Positions 8,968 to 16,800 of a stretch of 64,000 bases of DNA are shown here, piece by piece. Made by a program: the position numbers and the translations under genes. Positions within the stretch are counted from its first letter, which is position 1. Each line of letters opens with the position of its first letter. Origin of the DNA: Rhizobium leguminosarum (lineage in GTDB: Bacteria; Pseudomonadota; Alphaproteobacteria; Rhizobiales; Rhizobiaceae); contig NZ_LWBS01000077.1 of the NCBI RefSeq assembly GCF_001652265.1, positions 62,001-126,000 on the forward strand, in the 5' to 3' direction. Below the pieces are notes generated by a model. The model was not told the origin of the DNA. It searched no databases and was given only the letters and a program-made list of their open reading frames with translations.

Positions 8968-9909
8968 TCACACGACGGGAGTTGGAAGCGGGCTACCTGC
9001 AAAATGTGCAGCGAGATTGTCTCTGACCAATTGGCCCATGGCCTTGCGGGTCTCGACAGTGCCAGAGCCGTGATGGGGCTGCAACACGACGTTTTGCAAC
9101 GTCAGGAAACGGGCATCGATCTTGGGTTCGTTCAGGAAGACATCAAGGCCCGCAGCCTGGATGGTGCGGTCTCGAAGGGCTGCGATCAGCGCTTCTTCGT
9201 CGACGGTCGTCCCGCGGGAGACGTTGATCAAGATGCCGTTAGGGCCGAGCGCTTTAAGCACCTCAGCATTGATGATCTTCATGGTCGCCTCCCCGCCGGG
9301 GACGATGACGATCAGAAAGTCGGCCCAATCCGCAAGCGCGATCAGGTCGGGCTCGTAGGTGTAGGCAACATCCGTGTGGTCATGGCGAGCGAAATAAGAG
9401 ATGTCGCAGCCGAACGCGGCAGCCCTTCTGGCGATTGCCTTGCCGATCCGGCCCATGCCGACGATCCCCACCTTCTTGCCCGAGACGCGCGTCACCAGCG
9501 GCATGGCGACACTGCCCCACTGGCCGGAGCGAACGAGGACATCGGCCTGAGGGACCTGCCTTGCTGTGGCAAGCAGCAGTCCGATGGCGATATCGGCGAC
9601 ATCTTCGGTCAGCACATCGGGGGTATTCGTGACGCGAATGCCGTTGGCGCGGGCATAGGACAAGTCGATTGCGTCGGTGCCGACGCCGTAACAGGAGACG
9701 ATTTCCAGTTTCGGCAATTGCGCCATCAGTTCTGCGGACGCTCCCAGTTCGCCGCGGGTCGCTATGGCGCGGATATCCTTGCCGACCCTGGAGATCAGCT
9801 CCTGCCGGTCTGTCGCTTCCCAGAGGCGATGAATGCGGTAGTTCGCCTCCAGATCCACCATGTCCCATTCCGGATAGGCTCCGGCCATCAAGATTTCTAC
9901 CTCAGGCAT
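8968..9909 (-). CDS. D-isomer-specific 2-hydroxyacid dehydrogenase (ketogluconate/glyoxylate reductase type)
   Basis: The 313-residue protein has the family's NAD-binding motif GIVGMGRIGKAIARR (about residues 143-157), the catalytic arginine region (INVSRGTTVDEEAL), a glutamate (LNEP) and the catalytic histidine in QPHHGS. Homologues reduce 2-ketogluconate, hydroxypyruvate or glyoxylate. The start at 9909 is preferred over the ATG at 9927 because a GGA-rich stretch precedes it and the upstream ATG lacks a ribosome site. It is the first gene of the minus-strand arm, next to the palindromic operator at 9941-9958. In this cluster a 2-ketogluconate or ketoidonate reductase role is plausible. Confidence 0.85.
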   Translation of the reverse strand: MPEVEILMAGAYPEWDMVDLEANYRIHRLWEATDRQELISRVGKDIRAIATRGELGASAELMAQLPKLEIVSCYGVGTDAIDLSYARANGIRVTNTPDVLTEDVADIAIGLLLATARQVPQADVLVRSGQWGSVAMPLVTRVSGKKVGIVGMGRIGKAIARRAAAFGCDISYFARHDHTDVAYTYEPDLIALADWADFLIVIVPGGEATMKIINAEVLKALGPNGILINVSRGTTVDEEALIAALRDRTIQAAGLDVFLNEPKIDARFLTLQNVVLQPHHGSGTVETRKAMGQLVRDNLAAHFAGSPLPTPVV

Positions 9910-9940
9910 TCCGTTTCCATCCCGCATTTTGACAGTTGAT

Positions 9941-9958
9941 TATGTTATCGATAACATA
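9941..9958. promoter_or_regulatory. Perfect palindromic operator between divergent sugar-acid operons
   Basis: TATGTTATCGATAACATA is a perfect 18-base palindrome centred on CG, the usual geometry of LacI/GalR-family sites, and it resembles the GntR/IdnR sites of enteric bacteria. It lies 31 bases upstream of the 2-hydroxyacid dehydrogenase start and 86 bases upstream of idnO, so one bound repressor could control both directions. Confidence 0.8.
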
Positions 9959-10044
9959 TAATTCGGAAAAGGGATGTCAAGTGAGTTTCACCGTCAGCGG
10001 CAGCCTAAGCCGCTGCCCGCGGAGAGACCGGAGGAGTGATTTGC

Positions 10045-10809
10045 ATGAAGAACTTGTTTGATCTTACCGGACGGTGCGCCCTGATCACCGGCTCGAGCCA
10101 GGGGATCGGCTATGCCTTGGCCGAAGGCCTGGCGCAGTATGGCGCCCAAGTCATCATCAACGGCCGCACGCCCGAAAGCGTCAACCGCGTGGTCGAGAGC
10201 CTCAAGGATCAAGGCCTGTCTGCCCATGCGGCGATCTTCGACGTGACCAGCAAGGACGCTGCCAAAGCGGGTATCGACGCAATCGAAGCCGATATCGGGC
10301 CGCTCGACATCCTGATCAACAATGCCGGCATGCAGTTTCGCACGCCGCTGGAAGATTTCCCGGCGGACAAATGGGAGCTGCTGCTGACCACCAATATTTC
10401 GAGCGTGTTCTACGTCGGCCAGGCAGCGGCCAAACCCATGATCGCCCGCGGACAGGGCAAGATCATCAACATCGCCTCCGTGCAAAGCGAACTGGCGCGC
10501 CCCGGCATTGCTCCCTACACCGCGACCAAGGGCGCGGTGCGCAATCTGACCCGCGGCATGTGCGCCGACTGGGCCAAGTACGGTCTGCAGATCAACGCTA
10601 TTGCGCCGGGCTATTTCAAGACGCCGCTCAATCAGGCGCTCGTCGACAATCCCGAGTTCTCGTCCTGGCTCGAGAAGCGGACGCCGGCCGGACGCTGGGG
10701 CAATGTCGACGAACTGGTCGGCGCCGCCGTTTTCCTGTCGGGCCGGGGCTCGTCCTTCATCAACGGCCACACGCTTTATGTCGACGGCGGCATCACGACC
10801 TGCCTCTGA
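10045..10809 (+). CDS. idnO: Gluconate 5-dehydrogenase-like SDR
   Basis: The 254-residue classical short-chain dehydrogenase has the cofactor motif TGSSQGIG, the NNAG motif, a catalytic serine (IASVQS), and YTATK (Tyr and Lys). The opening MKNLFDLTGRCALITGSSQGIG is typical of IdnO/Gno, which interconvert 5-keto-D-gluconate and D-gluconate. The ATG at 10045 is chosen because GGAGGAG lies about nine bases upstream; the earlier GTG at 10036 overlaps that ribosome site. It is first in an operon with gluconokinase 13 bases downstream. Confidence 0.88.
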   Translation: MKNLFDLTGRCALITGSSQGIGYALAEGLAQYGAQVIINGRTPESVNRVVESLKDQGLSAHAAIFDVTSKDAAKAGIDAIEADIGPLDILINNAGMQFRTPLEDFPADKWELLLTTNISSVFYVGQAAAKPMIARGQGKIINIASVQSELARPGIAPYTATKGAVRNLTRGMCADWAKYGLQINAIAPGYFKTPLNQALVDNPEFSSWLEKRTPAGRWGNVDELVGAAVFLSGRGSSFINGHTLYVDGGITTCL

Positions 10810-10822
10810 TAGAGACGAGACC

Positions 10823-11380
10823 ATGGATTTCGAGAAAAAGGCGCCACCTCTGGCCGTCGTCGTCATGGGCGTCAGCGGCTGCGGCAAATCTTCGGTTGGA
10901 GAGCATCTCGCCGCTCGAAACGGCCTGCTGTTTCTGGAAGGCGACCAGCTCCACCCGGCTCAAAACGTCGAGAAGATGGCGCAGGGCATACCGCTTGCTG
11001 ACGACGACCGCCTGCCCTGGCTCGACCGGATCGGCGAGGAAATAAGGACCGCGCAAGAAGCATCGCAAGGGCTGGTGATTTCCTGTTCGGCGCTGAAGAG
11101 AAGCTATCGGGACAGGTTGAGGCAGGCGGCGGACGGGCATCTGGCCTTTGTTTTCCTGGAGGGATCCCGCGACTTGCTGCTGTCGCGGATGCAGGCCCGT
11201 CAGGGCCATTTCATGCCCGCGACTTTGCTCGACAGCCAGTTGCAGACGCTGGAGCCGCCGACCGGTGAAGCTAATGTCGTGACGGTGGCGATCGATAATG
11301 CGTTGGATGATATCGTGGCACTGGCTTGCAAGGGACTGAGCGGCATGGCCGTCAAGGGAGGAGATTATCATGCAGGATGA
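10823..11380 (+). CDS. gntK: Gluconokinase, GntK/IdnK type
   Basis: The 185-residue kinase has the P-loop GVSGCGKSSVG and the thermoresistant-gluconokinase landmarks LEGDQLHP, PLADDDRLPWL, SCSALKRSYRDRLR and GHFMPATLLDSQ. It phosphorylates D-gluconate to 6-phosphogluconate, which can enter the Entner-Doudoroff or pentose phosphate route. Its 3' end overlaps the next gene by 11 bases, indicating coupled translation. Length and motifs are normal for the family. Confidence 0.93.
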   Translation: MDFEKKAPPLAVVVMGVSGCGKSSVGEHLAARNGLLFLEGDQLHPAQNVEKMAQGIPLADDDRLPWLDRIGEEIRTAQEASQGLVISCSALKRSYRDRLRQAADGHLAFVFLEGSRDLLLSRMQARQGHFMPATLLDSQLQTLEPPTGEANVVTVAIDNALDDIVALACKGLSGMAVKGGDYHAG

Positions 11381-12263
11381 CTACAGAGCAGATGTCGCCG
11401 TCATCGGTGCCGGCATCATGGGAACGGCGATCGTCACCCGATTGATCGAAAGCGGGCATAAGGTATCGGTCTTCGACCTGGATACCGAAAAAGTTGCAGC
11501 TTTGCAGGTCAAGGGCGCGCGCGCGGCCGGCTCCGTGGAGGAAGCGGTCTCATGGTCGGCGTTTTGCGTGCTCAGCCTCAATCACGCCAGCATCGTCCGC
11601 GCTGTCGTCTTCGGCGAAAAGGGCGTTGCGGCGGCGGCCAATGCCGACAAGGTGCTGATCGATATGTCCTCGATCGACCCGGCCGACACGGCCGACATGG
11701 CGACGCGGCTGCGTCGAGAAACCGGCATGGCATGGGTGGATTGCCCGCTCTCCGGCGGCGTGCCGGGTGCGCTGAGCGGACGCCTGACGATCATGGCCGG
11801 CGGCAGCGCTGAGGATTTCGAACGGGCGCGCGTGGTGATGCGGCATCTCGCCGCCAATTACACGCTGATGGGTGCATCCGGCGCCGGGCAGACGACGAAG
11901 CTGATCAATCAGCTGTTTTGCGCCGTGCTGTTTCAGGCCGTCGCGGAGGCGGTCAAGCTCGCCGAAGCCGGCGGCGTCGATCCGGCCGCCATTCCGGCAG
12001 CCCTTGCCGGCGGCAGGGCCGATAATCGGATAATGCAGGAATTCATGGCAAAATTCGCTGCCCGGGATTTCTCTCCGACAGGCAGAATCGACAATATGTT
12101 GAAGGACCTGGATTCGCTTCAGGCCTTCGCGCTGAAGACCAAGACGCCATTGCCGATGACCGGCTCCGTGGTCGAAATTCATCGCCTGCTCTGCGTTGCC
12201 GGCCTCGGGCCGAAGGACTCCGCCGAGATGATGCGTCTTCTCGACGGATTTCAGGCCGGCTGA
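11370..12263 (+). CDS. NAD(P)-dependent beta-hydroxyacid dehydrogenase (3-hydroxyisobutyrate dehydrogenase family)
   Basis: The 297-residue protein has a Rossmann motif (VIGAGIMGTAIVTRL), the substrate-binding motif DCPLSGGVPGALSG and the catalytic lysine region GAGQTTKLINQ. It is the length of 3-hydroxyisobutyrate, tartronate-semialdehyde or short 6-phosphogluconate dehydrogenases; the SGG signature favours the hydroxyisobutyrate/tartronate group over a true 6-phosphogluconate decarboxylase. Its position after gluconokinase suggests action on a sugar-acid derivative, but the substrate is not readable from sequence. Confidence 0.85.
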   Translation: MQDDYRADVAVIGAGIMGTAIVTRLIESGHKVSVFDLDTEKVAALQVKGARAAGSVEEAVSWSAFCVLSLNHASIVRAVVFGEKGVAAAANADKVLIDMSSIDPADTADMATRLRRETGMAWVDCPLSGGVPGALSGRLTIMAGGSAEDFERARVVMRHLAANYTLMGASGAGQTTKLINQLFCAVLFQAVAEAVKLAEAGGVDPAAIPAALAGGRADNRIMQEFMAKFAARDFSPTGRIDNMLKDLDSLQAFALKTKTPLPMTGSVVEIHRLLCVAGLGPKDSAEMMRLLDGFQAG

Positions 12264-12318
12264 CATCAATCTCTCCGAGAAATTCGAGATCGTCATCTTT
12301 CCGCTTGACCATCCATAA

Positions 12319-12334
12319 ATGTTATCGATAACAT
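12319..12334. promoter_or_regulatory. Perfect palindromic operator upstream of the sugar ABC transporter genes
   Basis: ATGTTATCGATAACAT is a perfect 16-base palindrome identical to the core of the site at 9941-9958. It lies 38 bases before the ATPase start, so the transporter operon is probably repressed by the same LacI-type protein. Confidence 0.78.
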
Positions 12335-12372
12335 ACGGGCCAATGACAACCGCAGCTTTGGGAGGAGCCACA

Positions 12373-13869
12373 GTGGAAGCCAAGAGACTGCTGGAGTTCC
12401 AGTCGATCACCAAGAGCTTCGGCGGCACGCAAGCGCTGCGGGACGTCTCGATCGACCTTCGCGAGGGCGAAATCCTCGCGCTGCTGGGGGAAAACGGCGC
12501 CGGCAAATCGACGCTCATCAAGACGCTTGCGGGCATCTACAAGCCCGATAGCGGCGACATCCTTTTTCGCGGCCAGAGCTACCATCATCGTCCCCCGAAG
12601 CCGAACGAACGGCAACAGGTTGCCTTCATCCACCAGGATCTCGGTTTGATCGAGTGGATGACGGTCGGCGAGAACATGGGCCTGTCACAGGGCTTCTCGA
12701 TGCGTCGCGGCCTGATCGATTGGAACAGGACCCAGGCGCGCGCCAAGGAAGCCTTGAAACTGGTCGGCTGCGATTTTGACCCCACCACGCGGGTCTCGGC
12801 GCTGTCGCGCACCGAAAAATCGCTTGTCGCCATTGCCCGTGCGCTTGCCGTCGAAGCCGACGTTCTGGTGCTCGACGAGCCGACTGCGAGCCTTCCCGCC
12901 GATGAAGTCGATCGGCTGTTCAATGCGATCCGCCCCTTAAAGGATCGCGGCGTCGGGATGATCTACGTCTCCCACAGGCTCGATGAGATTTTCCGGATTG
13001 CCGATCGGGTCGCCGTTCTGCGCGACGGATGCATGGTGGGACAGAAACCTGTCAGCGAGACCACCCCCGACGAGCTGGTGACGATGATCATCGGCCGCAG
13101 CGGCGACAGCCTCTTTTCCAAGACGGCGATTACGCCCGGCAAGGCGATCGTCAAGGTTCGCGATCTCGTTTGCGCTGGCACAGGCGCGATATCGTTCGAT
13201 ATCCGCGAGGGCGAGCTTCTGGGCCTGGCTGGATTGCGTGGCGCCGGTCAGGAACGGATCGGTCGCGCGCTGTTCGGTTGCGAGCCCTTCCACGGCTCGG
13301 TTCTGCTGCACGACGAGGCTCCCGACCTTTCCAGCCCGCGGCGGGCCATGGCGTCGGGCATCGGCTTGATCGCCCGTGACCGGACGGAGGAATCCGTGGC
13401 GCTCTCACTTTCCATTCGGGAAAATACCTACCTCAATCCGGGCGCCGTCGGACGTGGGCTTTTGTCCTTCCTGTCGCCGCGCGGCGAAGCTGATCTTGCA
13501 CATAAGATCGGTCATTCCGTCGGCCTGCGGCCGAACGACCCGGATCTGCCGGTGGAGGCCTTGTCGGGCGGCAATCAGCAGAAAGTGGTCGTCGGCCGTT
13601 GGCTGGCGACCGGCCGCAAGCTGCTGGTCGCAGAAGATCCGACCGCCGGCGTCGATATCGGAGCGCGTGCGGAGATCTACCGTCTGATCACCCAGGCGCT
13701 CGAGGCCGGCCTCGCGGTTGTCGTGGTGTCGACGGACTTCGAGGAAATCGCCCATATCTGCCACCGCGCGCTGGTTTTCTCGCGCGGCAAAATCGTCAGC
13801 GAACTGACTGGAAGCGCTCTGACAACGGAGGCGGTCATCACGGCCGCATCCGCATCGGAAGCCGCTTGA
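12373..13869 (+). CDS. CUT2 sugar ABC transporter, double ATP-binding protein
   Basis: This 498-residue protein contains two ABC cassettes, as in RbsA/XylG/AraG. The N-terminal cassette has a Walker A motif (GENGAGKST, near residue 40) and LVLDEPTASLP; its signature is divergent (LSRTEKSL). The C-terminal cassette has the degenerate P-loop GLRGAGQER and a canonical LSGGNQQKVVVGRW. Degeneracy of the second site is normal in this family. The start is GTG at 12373, eight bases after GGAGGAG; an ATG at 12343 is possible. It energises the permease and binding protein that follow, and the idonate/gluconate-type operator upstream points to a sugar acid as cargo. Confidence 0.9.
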   Translation: MEAKRLLEFQSITKSFGGTQALRDVSIDLREGEILALLGENGAGKSTLIKTLAGIYKPDSGDILFRGQSYHHRPPKPNERQQVAFIHQDLGLIEWMTVGENMGLSQGFSMRRGLIDWNRTQARAKEALKLVGCDFDPTTRVSALSRTEKSLVAIARALAVEADVLVLDEPTASLPADEVDRLFNAIRPLKDRGVGMIYVSHRLDEIFRIADRVAVLRDGCMVGQKPVSETTPDELVTMIIGRSGDSLFSKTAITPGKAIVKVRDLVCAGTGAISFDIREGELLGLAGLRGAGQERIGRALFGCEPFHGSVLLHDEAPDLSSPRRAMASGIGLIARDRTEESVALSLSIRENTYLNPGAVGRGLLSFLSPRGEADLAHKIGHSVGLRPNDPDLPVEALSGGNQQKVVVGRWLATGRKLLVAEDPTAGVDIGARAEIYRLITQALEAGLAVVVVSTDFEEIAHICHRALVFSRGKIVSELTGSALTTEAVITAASASEAA

Positions 13870-13887
13870 GCCACCGGGAGAACAGCC

Positions 13888-14928
13888 ATGCAATCCATTG
13901 AATCCACGGCGCTGGAGCCGACCAAGAGCGAAATGGCCGGTCTGTCCACAGGACAGAAGATCGGACGCCTGATCCCGGTCTACGGGCTGGTGATCCTGAC
14001 CGTCGGGCTGATCGTCATCTTCTCGATCCTTCTGCCCGATACCTTCCCGACCCTGTTGAACGTCCGCTCGATCGTGTCCGACAAGGCCATCATTGCGCTT
14101 CTGTCGTTGGCTGCGATGATCCCGATGGCATCGGGTCGCATCGATCTGACCGTCGGCTATGGCATCGTGCTCTGGCACATTCTTGCCATCAGCCTGCAGA
14201 CCGCCTACGGCCTGCCCTGGCCGGTCGCGGTCGTCATCGTGCTCGCGCTCGGCGTTCTTACCGGCTGCATCAACGGTCTGCTGGTCGAGGTTGCGAAGAT
14301 CGACAGCTTCATCGCGACGCTCGGCACCGGAACGGTTCTATACGCGCTTGCGCTTTGGCACACCGGCGGGCGGCAGGTGGTCGGCGTCCTGCCGGAGGGA
14401 TTCTATGCGCTGAACGGCACCATGCTGTTCGGCCTGCCGATCACCGGCTTCTACGTGCTCCTGATCGCGGTCTGCATGTGGATCGTGCTCGAATACCTGC
14501 CGATCGGCCGTTACCTCTACGCCATCGGCGCCAATCCCAAGGCAGCCGCACTCAATGGCATTCCGGTCCGCAAATTCGTGATCGGCGCATTCGTCACCTC
14601 GGGGCTGCTTGCGGCTCTGACCGGGGTCCTGCTCGCCTCGAAGCTGCGTATCGGCCAGGCAAGCGTCGGCCTCGAATATCTCCTGCCGGCGCTTGTCGGC
14701 GCGTTCCTCGGATCGACGACGATCAAGCCCGGCCGGGTGAACGTCTGGGGCACCTTGATCGGCGTCATCATCCTGGCGGTCGGAATATCAGGAATTCAGC
14801 AATTCGGCGGGTCGTTCTTCGTCGAACCGCTGTTCAACGGCGTGACCCTGCTGATTGCCATCGGCATAGCAGGTTACGCCCAGCGCAAGCGCGGAGCTGT
14901 GAGGAGGATCACACCCGCATCCAAATGA
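13888..14928 (+). CDS. CUT2 sugar ABC transporter permease
   Basis: The 346-residue, strongly hydrophobic protein fits the RbsC/XylH family, with about eight to ten membrane segments and the conserved stretch GRYLYAIGANPKAAALNGIPV that contacts the ATPase. It lies 18 bases downstream of the ATPase gene in the same operon. Confidence 0.9.
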   Translation: MQSIESTALEPTKSEMAGLSTGQKIGRLIPVYGLVILTVGLIVIFSILLPDTFPTLLNVRSIVSDKAIIALLSLAAMIPMASGRIDLTVGYGIVLWHILAISLQTAYGLPWPVAVVIVLALGVLTGCINGLLVEVAKIDSFIATLGTGTVLYALALWHTGGRQVVGVLPEGFYALNGTMLFGLPITGFYVLLIAVCMWIVLEYLPIGRYLYAIGANPKAAALNGIPVRKFVIGAFVTSGLLAALTGVLLASKLRIGQASVGLEYLLPALVGAFLGSTTIKPGRVNVWGTLIGVIILAVGISGIQQFGGSFFVEPLFNGVTLLIAIGIAGYAQRKRGAVRRITPASK

Positions 14929-14930
14929 GG

Positions 14931-14950
14931 ATGCCGGCTCATCCCGGCAT
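14931..14950 (+). promoter_or_regulatory. Intercistronic hairpin before the sugar-binding protein gene
   Basis: Seven-base arms ATGCCGG and CCGGCAT enclose a six-base loop, just after the permease stop and 29 bases before the binding-protein start. Such hairpins often stabilise or separate messages so that the binding protein is made in excess; that role is inferred. Confidence 0.4.
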
Positions 14951-14979
14951 TTCACAACAAACAAAATGGAGGAGTGAAC

Positions 14980-16077
14980 ATGAAGCGCAGAACATTATTG
15001 CAGGCAACGGTCGCAACCGTCGCCGTTATGCTGAGCATGCCGGCATTGGCCGATTCCATGGCTGACGCCAAGGCCGTGGTCGACAAGTATGCTTCCAAGG
15101 TGAGCGCCTGGGATGGCCCAACGAGCGGCCCCAAGGGCGCCACTGGAAAAAACATCGTCATTCTCGCCGCCGATATGAAAAACGGCGGCATCCTCGGCGT
15201 GGTCAATGGCGTTCAGGAGGCTGCAGGCGCGCTCGGCTGGACGGTGAAGGCGCTTGACGGCGCCGGTTCGATCGGCGGACGGACCGCGGCGTTCGGCCAG
15301 GCCATGGCGCTGAAGCCGGATGGCATCATCATCAACGGCTTTGACGCGGTCGAACAGAAGCCGGCGATGGAAGCGGCCAAGGCTGCCGGCATTCCGATGG
15401 TTTCCTGGCACGCCGCCTCGGCCGTTGGTCCGGTTCCAGAAGTCGGTGTCTTCGCAAACGTGACCACCGATGCGATGGAAGTGTCGAAGTCCGCGGCGGA
15501 TTGGGCCTTCGCCGATGCCGCCGGCAAGCCGGGCGTCATCATCTTCACCGACTCCACCTATGCGATCGCGATTGCCAAGGCCGATCGCATGAAGAAGGAG
15601 ATCGAGGATCTCGGCGGCACGGTGCTCGAATATGTCGACACGCCGATCGCCGAAACCTCTCAGCGCATGCCGCAGCTGACCACATCGCTTCTGCAGAAGT
15701 ATGGCGCGAAGTGGACGCATTCGCTGGCGATCAACGACCTTTATTACGACTTCATGGGACCTTCGCTCGCCTCGGCCGGCATTGCAGGCGACGGAAAACC
15801 GGTGAACGTCGCAGCCGGCGACGGTTCGGAGAGCGCCTATCAGCGTATCCGCGCCAAGCAGTTCCAGGCCGTCACGGTGGCCGAGCCGCTCAACCTCCAG
15901 GGCTGGCAGCTCGTCGACGAATTGAACCGCGCCTTTGCGAAAGCTCCATGGTCCGGCTATGTGTCGCCGCTGCACGTGGTGACCAGCCAAAATGTCGAGT
16001 TTGACGGTGGACCGAAGAACAGCTTCGATCCCGACAACGGCTATCGCGATCAATACAAGAAAATCTGGGGCAAATAA
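14980..16077 (+). CDS. CUT2 sugar ABC transporter periplasmic binding protein
   Basis: The 365-residue protein begins with a cleavable signal peptide (about residues 1-26, ending MPALADS) followed by a peripla_BP_4-like domain (IVILAADMKNGGILGVVNGVQEAAGALG). The ATG at 14980 is six bases after GGAGGAG; an upstream in-frame GTG overlaps that ribosome site. It binds the cargo of the transporter encoded just upstream, probably idonate, gluconate or a related sugar acid or its lactone; the ligand is inferred only from the regulon. Confidence 0.88.
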   Translation: MKRRTLLQATVATVAVMLSMPALADSMADAKAVVDKYASKVSAWDGPTSGPKGATGKNIVILAADMKNGGILGVVNGVQEAAGALGWTVKALDGAGSIGGRTAAFGQAMALKPDGIIINGFDAVEQKPAMEAAKAAGIPMVSWHAASAVGPVPEVGVFANVTTDAMEVSKSAADWAFADAAGKPGVIIFTDSTYAIAIAKADRMKKEIEDLGGTVLEYVDTPIAETSQRMPQLTTSLLQKYGAKWTHSLAINDLYYDFMGPSLASAGIAGDGKPVNVAAGDGSESAYQRIRAKQFQAVTVAEPLNLQGWQLVDELNRAFAKAPWSGYVSPLHVVTSQNVEFDGGPKNSFDPDNGYRDQYKKIWGK

Positions 16078-16085
16078 CCCTCCCA

Positions 16086-16115
16086 ATCAGGGCGTATCGA
16101 CCGATACGCCCTGAT
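16086..16115 (+). terminator. Hairpin after the sugar-binding protein gene
   Basis: Two 14-base arms (16086-16099 and 16102-16115) form a nearly loopless inverted repeat containing GGGCGTATCG and CGATACGCCC. It starts nine bases after the stop codon. No T-tract follows, so it may protect the 3' end or attenuate transcription into the next gene. Confidence 0.6.
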
Positions 16116-16172
16116 ATTCCGACAACACACCACCATCGATCCAGCTCCGGCGAGTTTTGGAAAAGAGAACCT

Positions 16173-16511
16173 ATGATCATTCGTTATGCTTTGTTTGAAG
16201 GCGAAATCCATCCCGGTCGGGAAGAAGAATTCCGCGAATTCGTGCGGCAGCGGCTCGTTCCTCTCTGGACGAAATTTCCGGGCGCCGAGGAAATCCGGGT
16301 GCTGGACGGGATGGAGCGCGACGAAGGCGCCCCGATCTATGCCATGGCGCTCGCCATTCGTTATCCCAATATGGATGCGGTGAAGGCAGCACTTCTTTCC
16401 GACGTGCGGTCTGAGAGCCGCGAGGTCACCGGCGAACTCCTGCAGCTCTTCACCGGCAAGGTGCATCACCACGTATTCTCGGCCAACGAATACGCACCGC
16501 ATAAGGCCTGA
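16173..16511 (+). CDS. Small dimeric alpha/beta-barrel-like protein (Dabb/EthD-like)
   Basis: The 112-residue soluble protein begins MIIRYALFEGEIHPG, and its alternation of beta strands and helices resembles ferredoxin-like dimeric alpha/beta-barrel proteins. I do not recognise a specific family member and see no cofactor motif. It follows the sugar-binding-protein gene on the same strand after a hairpin and could belong to that operon; small barrel proteins in sugar-acid loci sometimes act as mutarotases or isomerases, but there is no residue-level evidence for that here. Confidence 0.7.
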   Translation: MIIRYALFEGEIHPGREEEFREFVRQRLVPLWTKFPGAEEIRVLDGMERDEGAPIYAMALAIRYPNMDAVKAALLSDVRSESREVTGELLQLFTGKVHHHVFSANEYAPHKA

Positions 16512-16612
16512 ATCAGGCGAGCCGGACGTTCAAACGGTTCGGGCGCCTGAAAGGGCGCCGGTTGAGCTAAGACGCTTAAGCGCCCGCGGACGAACATCCC
16601 AGGCGCTTTTTT
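16506..16612 (+). terminator. Structured 3' region ending in an intrinsic terminator
   Basis: Just after the small gene, GCCTGA/TCAGGC pair around one base, then two GGCGCC copies six bases apart can pair. The terminator proper is at 16578-16612: AAGCGCC pairs with GGCGCTT across a 17-base loop, followed by a run of six T (including the last two of the stem). Nothing coding was found between 16512 and 16800. Confidence 0.6.
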
Positions 16613-16712
16613 CATGCCTGCTAAACGCGACCATCCCGCGAAGGCGCCGGATGCGACCGTTCCGGTTGCCCGACTTTTGAGGACAATTTTTCCTCAGCAC
16701 CACTTTCATTAA

Positions 16713-16735
16713 ACTAAATAGTCTATCGATTTAGT
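16713..16735. promoter_or_regulatory. AT-rich inverted repeat upstream of the first sulfonate cluster
   Basis: Arms ACTAAAT and ATTTAGT flank nine bases, 65 bases before the binding-protein start. A related AT-rich box lies upstream of the second sulfonate cluster (37652-37684). It could be an operator for a sulfur-starvation activator; this is inferred from position and resemblance only. Confidence 0.35.
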
Positions 16736-16800
16736 GGATTATATTCCATCTTACCGTGCATCGCTCCTGCAATCAGCAATCCGAAACGGGAAGATCGACG

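Noticed and set aside
11370..12263. 6-phosphogluconate dehydrogenase
   Set aside because: Although downstream of gluconokinase, the SGGVPGALSG motif and length fit the beta-hydroxyacid dehydrogenase group.
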